34,614 nt of DNA from an uncultured Lachnospiraceae bacterium (GTDB lineage: Bacteria > Bacillota > Clostridia > Lachnospirales > Lachnospiraceae). The notes beneath the pieces were generated by a model. It made no database searches, had not been told where the DNA came from, and worked only from the letters and a program-made list of their open reading frames with translations. Position 1 is the stretch's first letter. Every line of letters starts with the position of its first letter. Where the stretch lies: the NCBI GenBank assembly GCA_947243855.1, contig CAMXIK010000031.1, positions 1-34,614 on the forward strand. Reading direction: 5' to 3'. Below, in pieces: positions 24,424 to 31,237 of this stretch. Made by a program: the position numbers and the translations under genes.

Positions 24424-25425
24424 ATGTCTTATATTGATCTGATGAAGGAGAAGGCTCGGAGTGATAAGAAGACGATTGTCCTGCCGGAGACAAGTGACAA
24501 GAGAACGTTGATTGCCGCGGCAAACATCTTAAAAGAGGGAATTGCCAACATTATCATGGTGGGGAACGAAGAGAAAATTATGGACGGCGCCGGCTGGCTG
24601 GAAGTAGAGCTTGACGGTGTGCAGATTATCGATCCGGAGAAGACGGAAAAGCTGGACGAGTATGTGGAGCTTCTCTTTGAGACAAGGAAAAATAAGGGGA
24701 TGACTCCGGAGAAAGCAAGAGAGATTCTGTTGAGCGATTATTTGACCTTTGGGGTGGTGATGGTAAAGGCCAACGACGCAGACGGCATGGTGGCGGGGGC
24801 CTGCCACGCTACGGCGGATACGCTTCGTCCGGCATTGCAGATTTTAAAGACGGCGCCCGGCGTGAAGCTGGTATCCGGATTTTTCATTATGGATGTGCCG
24901 GATTGCGAATACGGTGAGAACGGTACGTTCCTTTTTGCAGACTGCGGCTTAAATCAGGACCCCACTGCGGAAGAACTGGCGGCGATTGCGGACACTTCGG
25001 CCAAGAGCTTTAAGAGTCTGGTAGGCGCAAAGCCGATCATCGCAATGCTTTCCCATTCTACCAAGGGCAGCGCCAAGCATCCTCTGGTGGACAAGATGGT
25101 GGAGGCGACCCGGATTGCCCACGAGCAGTATCCGGGACTTACCATCGATGGTGAACTTCAGACGGACGCGGCTTTGGTGCCGCAGGTGGCGAAATCCAAG
25201 GCGCCCGGAAGCGAGATTGCGGGTAAGGCCAACGTGTTGATTTTCCCGAATCTGGACTGCGGTAATATCGGCTATAAATTAGTACAGCGGCTGGGCAAGG
25301 CGGAGGCTTACGGGCCTATGCTGCAGGGAATCGCAAAGCCCGTAAACGATCTGTCCCGCGGCTGCTCATGGCAGGATATTGTGGGCGTGGTGGCACTCAC
25401 CGCGGTGCAGGCACAGTTAGGATAA
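24424..25425 (+). CDS. pta: Phosphate acetyltransferase
   Basis: 333-residue enzyme that converts acetyl-CoA and phosphate to acetyl phosphate, the first step of acetate fermentation. It matches the short class I form (about 330 residues), without the regulatory N-terminal domains of the E. coli enzyme. Diagnostic stretches are KTIVLPETSDKRTLIAAANI, ATADTLRPALQI, VDGELQTDAALV-like IDGELQTDAALV and NVLIFPNLDCGNIGYKLVQR. ATG 24424 follows AAGGAGGG; the in-frame ATG at 24370 lies within the promoter. ackA follows 21 bp later. Confidence 0.96.
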   Translation: MSYIDLMKEKARSDKKTIVLPETSDKRTLIAAANILKEGIANIIMVGNEEKIMDGAGWLEVELDGVQIIDPEKTEKLDEYVELLFETRKNKGMTPEKAREILLSDYLTFGVVMVKANDADGMVAGACHATADTLRPALQILKTAPGVKLVSGFFIMDVPDCEYGENGTFLFADCGLNQDPTAEELAAIADTSAKSFKSLVGAKPIIAMLSHSTKGSAKHPLVDKMVEATRIAHEQYPGLTIDGELQTDAALVPQVAKSKAPGSEIAGKANVLIFPNLDCGNIGYKLVQRLGKAEAYGPMLQGIAKPVNDLSRGCSWQDIVGVVALTAVQAQLG

Positions 25426-25446
25426 AAAAGAAAGGAAGAAAAAATT

Positions 25447-26643
25447 ATGAATATATTAGTAATCAACTGTGGAAGCTCCTCCCTGAAATTCCAGCTCATC
25501 GATTCAGAGACGGAGAAACAGATTGCCAAGGGCTTGTGCGAGCGTATCGGCATCGACGGCAGCCAGATCGTTTATCAGCCAGCAGGCGGAGAGAAGGAAG
25601 AGACCGTAACCCCCATGCCCGATCACACCAAGGCGATCGAACTGGTACTAAACGCTCTGATGAATGAGAAGACAGGCGTGGTGAAATCCTTGGATGAGAT
25701 TGGTGCGGTAGGACACCGCATCGTCCACGGCGGGGAAAAATTTGCCGCGTCCACCATTATAAATGACGAGGTAGTGGAAGCCATCAGAGCCTGCAACGAT
25801 CTGGCGCCCTTACATAATCCGGCGAATCTGATCGGTATTGACGCCTGCAAAAAACTGATGCCCAATACCCCCATGGTGGGCGTGTTTGATACGGCGTTCC
25901 ACCAGACCATGCCGAAGGAGGCTTATCTGTATGGCCTGCCCTATGAGTATTACGAGAAATATCAGGTGAGAAGATACGGGTTCCACGGCACCAGCCATTC
26001 TTATGTGTCAAAGAGAGCGGCTGAAATTTTGGGTAAAAACTATGCGGATATGAAGATTATTGTCTGCCATTTGGGCAACGGTGCAAGTATCTCCGCCGTG
26101 AAGAACGGCAAGTGTGTGGACACCTCCATGGGCCTTACGCCTCTTGAGGGATTGATTATGGGCACCCGCTCCGGCGATATTGACCCGGCGATCATCGAGT
26201 ATATTGCCCATAAGGAGAACAAGACGATCGATGACATGATGACGGTTCTCAATAAGAAATCAGGCGTGCTTGGCCTTTCCGACAATCTCTCCTCGGACTT
26301 CCGCGATCTCGAAAAGTCCTACAATGCGGGAGAGGATAGGGGCCAGCGCACGATTCAGACCTTTGCTTACCGGGTGGCGAAGTATATCGGCGCCTACACG
26401 GCGGCTATGAACGGGGTGGATGCGATCTGCTTTACCGCTGGCGTGGGGGAGAACAGTCCCCTTGTCAGAAAGCTTGCCTGCGAGAGACTGGGATATCTCG
26501 GCATTACCGTGGACGAAGAGAAGAACGGTAAGCGGGGCGAGGAGTTAGAGATCAGCACGCCCGATTCCAAAGTGAAAGTGCTTGTGGTTCCTACAAATGA
26601 GGAGCTTGCGATTGCGAGGGAGACTGCGGCGCTTGTGAAGTGA
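25447..26643 (+). CDS. ackA: Acetate kinase
   Basis: 398-residue enzyme that makes ATP and acetate from acetyl phosphate. All acetate/propionate kinase signatures are present: VINCGSSSLKFQLID at the start, VGHRIVHGGE, GVFDTAFHQTMP, RYGFHGTSHSYV and IVCHLGNGAS, plus FTAGVGENSP near the end. Length is typical. It is co-transcribed with pta. The MntA gene starts 19 bp after its stop, and no terminator is seen between them, so the toxin-antitoxin module may be read from the pta-ackA transcript. Confidence 0.97.
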   Translation: MNILVINCGSSSLKFQLIDSETEKQIAKGLCERIGIDGSQIVYQPAGGEKEETVTPMPDHTKAIELVLNALMNEKTGVVKSLDEIGAVGHRIVHGGEKFAASTIINDEVVEAIRACNDLAPLHNPANLIGIDACKKLMPNTPMVGVFDTAFHQTMPKEAYLYGLPYEYYEKYQVRRYGFHGTSHSYVSKRAAEILGKNYADMKIIVCHLGNGASISAVKNGKCVDTSMGLTPLEGLIMGTRSGDIDPAIIEYIAHKENKTIDDMMTVLNKKSGVLGLSDNLSSDFRDLEKSYNAGEDRGQRTIQTFAYRVAKYIGAYTAAMNGVDAICFTAGVGENSPLVRKLACERLGYLGITVDEEKNGKRGEELEISTPDSKVKVLVVPTNEELAIARETAALVK

Positions 26644-26662
26644 TAGGGAAGGGGCAGCGAAT

Positions 26663-26965
26663 ATGTGTGAAGATATTTATACACCCTTACAAATTCAAAC
26701 AATTTTACAGCCAGTATTTTCAAATTATAAAATAAAAAAAGCGATTCTTTTTGGCTCTTATGCGAAAGGGGTGGCACAAAAGCACAGTGATGTCGATATT
26801 TTGGTTGACAGCGGTTTGAGAGGTCTTTCCTTTTTTGGGCTGCTTGAGGATGTTGTGACGTCGCTTGAAAAAAATGTGGATTTGTTGGACGCGTCGCAGC
26901 TTGCGCCAGACTCATTAGTTGGAGAGGAAATCAAAAAAAGCGGAGTGGTGATTTATGGACAATAG
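26663..26965 (+). CDS. mntA: MNT-family nucleotidyltransferase antitoxin (MntA-like)
   Basis: 100-residue minimal nucleotidyltransferase. The GSx10DxD motif is complete: Gly31-Ser32, then Asp43 and Asp45 in HSDVDILVDS. In MntA-HepT toxin-antitoxin systems this enzyme AMPylates the tyrosine of the HEPN toxin and so silences it. The gene has GGAAGGGG upstream of ATG 26663 and overlaps the start of hepT by 11 bp, the usual layout. It is AT-rich compared with ackA and the later genes, in keeping with an acquired module. Because its hepT partner is split, the module may be decaying. Confidence 0.87.
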   Translation: MCEDIYTPLQIQTILQPVFSNYKIKKAILFGSYAKGVAQKHSDVDILVDSGLRGLSFFGLLEDVVTSLEKNVDLLDASQLAPDSLVGEEIKKSGVVIYGQ

Positions 26966-27289
26966 AGACAGACAGGTCTTAGAGAAAATTTATAATCATA
27001 TCGTCTCGGTATTGCATTATTGCGAGGGCTGTAAAGATCTCGGGCGTTTCAAACAGACTCCATGAGGGTTGAGGCGTGTGTATTTAATCTTATGCAGATT
27101 GGTGAACTTGCAAAGATATCTTTGACGGATGAGTTTAAGACGACAGTTAGGACAATACCATGGAAACAACTTTATGGTATGCGCAATCGGATTGTTCATG
27201 GCTATTCTGGTGTGAATATGAATATTGTCTGGGATACCATTCAGGAAGATTTACCGTTGCTAAAGGCTGAAATAGAAAAATATTTGTAG
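26955..27289 (+). pseudogene. hepT: HepT-like HEPN toxin, split by a -1 frameshift
   Basis: The HepT gene begins at ATG 26955 but stops after 36 codons at TGA 27063-27065. A second frame starts at ATG 27062 and runs to 27289 (75 codons). Joining them gives a 111-residue protein, the normal HepT length, with no residues missing at the junction (FKQTP then MRVEACVFNLMQIGEL). The second part keeps the RNase and AMPylation motif RNRIVHGY (R-x4-H-x-Y). The two frames overlap as ATGA, so the options are a simple inactivating frameshift, translational coupling of two halves, or a -1 ribosomal slip. There is no obvious slippery heptamer at CCATGA, which favours a mutation. Confidence 0.8.
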
Positions 27290-27310
27290 TCAGAAATGAG
27301 CGTATGTTAA

Positions 27311-27362
27311 ATAAATCCCTCAATTTCAGCAGATTGGATGCTGCATGAATTGAGGGATTTAT
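27311..27362. terminator. Long palindromic stem-loop after hepT
   Basis: A perfect 15-bp stem ATAAATCCCTCAATT / AATTGAGGGATTTAT encloses 22 nt that contain a further GCAG/CTGC pairing. It lies 22 bp after the hepT stop and before the flavodoxin-SCP2 gene. It is the likely terminator of the pta-ackA-mntA-hepT transcript, although the flanking T-run is short. The remaining bases up to 27485 hold no gene or clear promoter. Confidence 0.6.
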
Positions 27363-27485
27363 GATGTTATGAATGAGCGTGCGTGCATCTTACCCGCCTG
27401 TTTTTACCTCTTACCGTCCATTTTATTGCCGGAATCATTGCTGTGCGTTACCATGTGCCTATACGACAAGGGAGGGCGCATAGCA

Positions 27486-29135
27486 ATGAATATTTTGGTG
27501 ATAAACGGAAGTCCGAAGGCGGAGAAGAGCAATACCTATCAGTTGACAAAGGCTTTTTTGAACGGGATTAGGCAGGAGGAGAAAGAGGTACAGATTCGGG
27601 AATGCACAGTCTGCCGGATGAATATAAAGCCCTGTCTGGGCTGCTTTTCGTGTTGGAGCCGCACGCCCGGGAAGTGCTGTATCGAGGATGATATGGAGCA
27701 GGTGATTCAGGATCTGCTCTGGGCGGATATCACGATCTGGAGTTTTCCACTGTATTATTTTACGGTGCCGGGCGCATTGAAAAATTTAATAGACCGCCAG
27801 TTGCCCATGAATCTTCCTTTTATGGAGGAACAGGAGGGGCAGATTGGAAACGGCGGTCATCCTTCCCGGTATGATATGAGCGGGAAGAGGACGGTGGTGA
27901 TTTCCACCTGCGGGTTTTATACCGCAGAGGGAAATTATGACGGCGTGCGCAGTCTTTTCGATCACCACTGCGGGCCGGGGAATTATACTGCGATTTTCTG
28001 CGGGCAGGGGGAACTGTTCCGGGTGCCGGAGCTGTCTGCGCTTACCGGAAAATATCTTTCCTGTGTGGAGCAGGCGGGACGGGAGTATATAAGCGGCGGG
28101 ATTTCAGCGGAGAGCAGGGAGTGGCTGGCACAGCTTTTGCTGCCGAGGGATACCTTTGAAGCCTGCGCGGACGCGAGCTGGGGAATCGAAAGGGAAGAGG
28201 CCGGGACGGGAAAAAACGTTTCTGCCGAAAAGAAGGATTCTGACACACTGACCTTTACCAGACAGATGGCGGCGCTTTACCGGAAGGAGAGCTGGCCCGG
28301 CAAAGATATTGTGTTGGAAATGTGTTACACGGATGTGGGCGAACGCTATCAGGTTCTGTTGGGAAAGGACGGCAGTCATGTCTATACGGACGGTTCCCTC
28401 ACCGCAGACACAAAGATTGAGACGCCAATCACCGTATGGCGTTCCATTGCGGCGGGAGAGATTCGGGGAGACGAAGCCATGATGAAAGGGCTTTATCATG
28501 TGAAGGGGGACTTTAATCTGATGCTGAAATGGAACGACTATTTCGGCGGCGCTCCCACGCAGGCGGAGCCGGTAAAAGAAGTTTCGAGCCAGAAAAATAC
28601 GGATATGAATATTATGCTGTTTCCGTGGATTGTGTTTTGGGTGGCTGTTTCTATTAGCAGACAGCCGGGGTGTCTGCTCAGTATAGCGGCCTGTGCGCTG
28701 GTTCCGCTGATTTATTACCAACATAAAAAGACCGTGTATGATGTGGTAAGCAGTGCGCTAGTGACAGGATTTTGTGTTGTGATGCTGGCAGGGGCGTCTG
28801 AAAAAATGATGCTGCCTCTTTCCTATCTGGCATTTGGCGTGATGTGGCTTATATCCTGTTTTGGTGGGCTGATACCGCTTACGGCTCATTATTCCAAGAA
28901 CAGCTACGGCGGGGAGGACGCCCTGAAAAATCTGCTTTTTGTAAAGACAAACCGTATACTGACGGCGCTTTGGGGCATTCTGTATCTGGCTACGGCAGTG
29001 ATCAGTTGGTTTTTGATGCGGTCGGCAGTAAGGCCGCTGACAGGGTTGATCAATTCTGTGTGCCCTGTTCTTATGGGGATTTTTACGGTATGGTTTCAAA
29101 GGTGGTATCCGGCCAGAGTAGCGAGGGGAAAGTAA
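27486..29135 (+). CDS. Flavodoxin-like reductase fused to SCP2-like and membrane domains
   Basis: 549-residue three-part protein. Residues 1-200 form an NADPH-dependent FMN reductase / flavodoxin-like domain: MNILVINGSPKAEKSNTYQL, the cysteine cluster PCLGCFSCWSRTPGKC and the loop WSFPLYYFTVPGALKNLIDR. Residues about 250-360 resemble an SCP2-type lipid-binding domain (YQVLLGKDGSHVYTDG, IAAGEIRGDEAMMKGLYHVKGD). Residues about 373-545 contain five or six hydrophobic segments. The GTG/ATG-open part upstream (from 27369) is not reductase-like; ATG 27486 has AAGGGAGGG. A membrane-bound redox role on a lipid-like substrate or quinone is a guess. LytTR and DUF3021 genes follow in the same direction. 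Confidence 0.85.
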   Translation: MNILVINGSPKAEKSNTYQLTKAFLNGIRQEEKEVQIRECTVCRMNIKPCLGCFSCWSRTPGKCCIEDDMEQVIQDLLWADITIWSFPLYYFTVPGALKNLIDRQLPMNLPFMEEQEGQIGNGGHPSRYDMSGKRTVVISTCGFYTAEGNYDGVRSLFDHHCGPGNYTAIFCGQGELFRVPELSALTGKYLSCVEQAGREYISGGISAESREWLAQLLLPRDTFEACADASWGIEREEAGTGKNVSAEKKDSDTLTFTRQMAALYRKESWPGKDIVLEMCYTDVGERYQVLLGKDGSHVYTDGSLTADTKIETPITVWRSIAAGEIRGDEAMMKGLYHVKGDFNLMLKWNDYFGGAPTQAEPVKEVSSQKNTDMNIMLFPWIVFWVAVSISRQPGCLLSIAACALVPLIYYQHKKTVYDVVSSALVTGFCVVMLAGASEKMMLPLSYLAFGVMWLISCFGGLIPLTAHYSKNSYGGEDALKNLLFVKTNRILTALWGILYLATAVISWFLMRSAVRPLTGLINSVCPVLMGIFTVWFQRWYPARVARGK

Positions 29136-29168
29136 AAGAATCAGTCTGACGACGGAATGGAAGGAAAC

Positions 29169-29606
29169 ATGAAAATAACGATACAGGATATCGCGCCCGG
29201 AGAAGAGGAAGAGATCATTGTAAGATGCAGAGAGTTGGACGAATCCCTTCTGCGGATGATTCACGGGTTGAAGACGGGGCGCGGGAAATTTACGGTCACG
29301 GACAACGATAAAATCAGACAGATCGACGCGGCAGACATTTATTATTTTGAGGCCGTGGACAATAAGGTGTTTCTCTATCTGGAACGGGACGTGTTTGAGA
29401 CCAGATACAAGTTGTATGAGATCGAGCAGGAATATGCCAACACCGATTTTTTCCGGGCGTCTAAATCTGTGATTATCAATTTGTCCAAGGTGAAGCAGTT
29501 TGCGCCGGATTTTGGCGGACGGTTTGAGGCGCAGATGATGAACGGGGAAAAGCTGATTATTTCCAGACAGTATGTGCCAATGCTAAAAAAGAGACTCGGC
29601 ATGTGA
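29169..29606 (+). CDS. LytTR-domain DNA-binding regulator
   Basis: 145-residue transcription factor. The C-terminal 100 residues form a LytTR DNA-binding domain (ADIYYFEAVDNKVFLYLE, FFRASKSVIINLSKVKQF, ISRQYVPMLKKRL). There is no response-regulator receiver domain, only a short N-terminal region. Such proteins often pair with a membrane protein, here the DUF3021 protein encoded 60 bp downstream, which restrains them until a signal arrives. ATG 29169 has GGAAGGA upstream and is preferred to 29157. The gene lies 33 bp after the fusion protein gene and probably shares its transcript. Target genes are unknown. Confidence 0.9.
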   Translation: MKITIQDIAPGEEEEIIVRCRELDESLLRMIHGLKTGRGKFTVTDNDKIRQIDAADIYYFEAVDNKVFLYLERDVFETRYKLYEIEQEYANTDFFRASKSVIINLSKVKQFAPDFGGRFEAQMMNGEKLIISRQYVPMLKKRLGM

Positions 29607-29666
29607 GAAAAGAAGGACTGTAAAATGAAAACAGGCGTGTGAAAAGGCGCGGAAACGAGGGCTTTT

Positions 29667-30113
29667 ATGACGGAAAACGGGAAAAAAAGAATGGTGGAAT
29701 TATTGTTGACCTTCTGCATGGTTACAACGGGCGGTCTGATTGTCTGTGTTGTTTATATTAATATATTTGGTCCCCATGATACGCTGCTGAAAGCGGATAT
29801 TCTCTGGCAGCTTCTGGCGATGGCGCTTCTGTGCAGTCTGGGAAATTTTATTCACCCTTACCGGGAAATCAGCCGCAGGAGGATTATGCTTAACAGGTGT
29901 CTGCATTATTTGTATATCAACGCAGCGGTATTGGGTTGTGGATATGGGTTTGCATGGATTGATCGAGGAAATTTGCTCATGCCTGTCGTTATGATGGTTG
30001 GAATCCTGCTCGTCTTTGTGGCGGTTGCTTCTGTGATCTGGAAACTGCACGCCAAAGAGTCCGAGATTTTAAACCGGAAGCTGAAAGAATACCAGCGGAT
30101 AGGAGGCGTTTGA
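29667..30113 (+). CDS. DUF3021 membrane protein (LytTR partner)
   Basis: 148-residue membrane protein of the DUF3021 family with four hydrophobic segments: LLLTFCMVTTGGLIVCVVYI, LLAMALLCSLGNF, YLYINAAVLGCGYGFAW and VVMMVGILLVFVAVASVIW. A charged C-terminal helix faces the cytoplasm. DUF3021 genes commonly follow LytTR genes in Firmicutes; by analogy with LytTR membrane-inhibitor pairs of streptococci it may hold the LytTR protein inactive. This role is an inference. Its stop is followed at once by a TraX-like remnant. Confidence 0.88.
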   Translation: MTENGKKRMVELLLTFCMVTTGGLIVCVVYINIFGPHDTLLKADILWQLLAMALLCSLGNFIHPYREISRRRIMLNRCLHYLYINAAVLGCGYGFAWIDRGNLLMPVVMMVGILLVFVAVASVIWKLHAKESEILNRKLKEYQRIGGV

Positions 30114-30217
30114 CAGCTCCGATTATGTGGTTTTTCTATCTATATTATCCAATCCACTTGATTTTTATTGGAGCGATTCGTATCTGTACTTATGGGGATG
30201 TCAGTTTATTGTTTTAG
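30113..30217 (+). pseudogene. C-terminal remnant of a TraX-family acyltransferase gene
   Basis: A frame open from the DUF3021 stop codon to TAG 30215-30217 reads APIMWFFYLYYPIHLIFI and then GAIRICTYGD. The pattern WFFYLYYPIHLIFIGAIRI is the typical last membrane helix of TraX-family proteins (Pfam TraX), which are normally about 230 residues. Only about 30 residues remain, with no start of its own beyond ATG 30125 and no ribosome site. It looks like a deletion scar; a tiny membrane peptide is the alternative. Confidence 0.55.
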
Positions 30218-30227
30218 CGAAGAACAG

Positions 30228-30248
30228 GGGGCGCTAATTCTGCGCCCC
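30228..30248. terminator. GC-rich hairpin at the hemerythrin stop codon
   Basis: A perfect 7-bp stem GGGGCGC / GCGCCCC has a 7-nt loop. The hemerythrin stop codon (minus strand, 30234-30236) spans the stem-loop junction. Downstream on the minus strand the sequence is CTGTTCTTC, only weakly T-rich. It may end both convergent transcripts. Confidence 0.45.
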
Positions 30249-31049
30249 TGCCGGGATTTTCTTGTCAGTATGTAAAATATGGTTTACCAGCCATTCGGTC
30301 AGAAATTCCATCAGTTCCTCTAAGGTCTCCTGCTGGTTTTCGTCCACATGTTCCAGATCCGTTTCTTCCAGCCTGGATACAAACGCCTCATGCGCTCTTT
30401 TCTGGGCCTCCAACCCTTCATAGTGAATGCTTTCCATGTAGAATTCTTCATCCTGAAAATGGAACTTGGTGTATTCCTTTAATTCTTCCAGAAGTCTTAC
30501 AATGTCATCGTATTTATCTAACGCCATCTCATCGGTCATCACGCGGTGCACTTCCCCGATAATGCGGAATAGTTCTTTATGTTCCTTGTCGACGATTGCG
30601 ATACCGGTGTGGTATTTTTCTGTAAATTCCGGCGCAACCCATTCATCCGAGGGCTTCAGCTTGCCGATCATCAGGTCGGAGCTGATGATATGACGGTACA
30701 GCCAGGTGACAAGATAGCGGAGCAGATCTTCCAATACCGCCTGCTGTTCATGATCGGAGGAAAAGGAGTTGGTGATGCCGTTGATCTTATCACGAAAGAA
30801 AAGATGCTGGCGCTTTTGGAGATTCAGCTCTGGGTGACGGATGCTTTCCATATATTCTTCTTCATGCTCGAAATGCTCTTCTGCATATTGCTCCAACCGT
30901 TCCACCATTGCCAGAATGCGGTCGTATTTATCGCTTATGATCTGATTGTCCAGTAAATCCTGCGTTTCATTTATGATCCGAAAAAGCTCCCTGTGTTCAT
31001 TGTCAATTTCTTCCACACCAATTAAACAGTCGTCTGTAAAATGGTACAT
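30234..31049 (-). CDS. Double-domain bacteriohemerythrin
   Basis: 271-residue protein made of two hemerythrin domains in tandem, each with an O2-binding di-iron site. Domain 1 ligands: His19, His59, Glu63, His82, His120, Asp125. Domain 2 ligands: His157, His197, Glu201, His220, His257, Asp262. In both domains the first His of the canonical HxxxH pair is replaced by Gln (Gln78 and Gln216), which leaves six ligands instead of seven. Likely roles are O2 or NO sensing or scavenging in an anaerobe. The neighbouring divergent chemoreceptor gene suggests a link to aerotaxis, an inference. ATG 31049 has AGAAGGAGG upstream and a good promoter. Confidence 0.93.
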   Translation of the reverse strand: MYHFTDDCLIGVEEIDNEHRELFRIINETQDLLDNQIISDKYDRILAMVERLEQYAEEHFEHEEEYMESIRHPELNLQKRQHLFFRDKINGITNSFSSDHEQQAVLEDLLRYLVTWLYRHIISSDLMIGKLKPSDEWVAPEFTEKYHTGIAIVDKEHKELFRIIGEVHRVMTDEMALDKYDDIVRLLEELKEYTKFHFQDEEFYMESIHYEGLEAQKRAHEAFVSRLEETDLEHVDENQQETLEELMEFLTEWLVNHILHTDKKIPAGAQN

Positions 31050-31083
31050 AGTAAACTTCCTCCTTCTGAGTCATTCTATTTTT

Positions 31084-31111
31084 ATTATATATCATGTCAG
31101 CAGGAAATCAA
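31084..31111 (-). promoter_or_regulatory. Promoter of the hemerythrin gene
   Basis: On the minus strand, TTGATT (31106-31111) and a perfect TATAAT (31084-31089) are separated by 16 bp, about 35 bp before the start codon. Confidence 0.65.
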
Positions 31112-31157
31112 GCGCGAACGAAGCGAGCATTTGATTTTCGGTTGTCCCAATCAATAC

Positions 31158-31186
31158 TTGAATGAAAAAAAGGACAGGTGTATAAT
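31158..31186 (+). promoter_or_regulatory. Promoter of the chemoreceptor gene
   Basis: TTGAAT (31158-31163) and a perfect TATAAT (31181-31186) are separated by 17 bp, about 50 bp before the proposed TTG start. It overlaps an upstream in-frame ATG (31178), which therefore cannot be the start. This is a sigma-A type promoter rather than a sigma-28 flagellar one. Confidence 0.7.
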
Positions 31187-31237
31187 ATTTACGGGATATT
31201 TTACAGAGAAAGAACCGTAAAAAGAGGGAAGGAAGTG

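Noticed and set aside
27369..27485. Extended N terminus of the flavodoxin fusion
   Set aside because: The 39 residues have no ribosome site and do not resemble the family; the flavodoxin domain starts exactly at ATG 27486.
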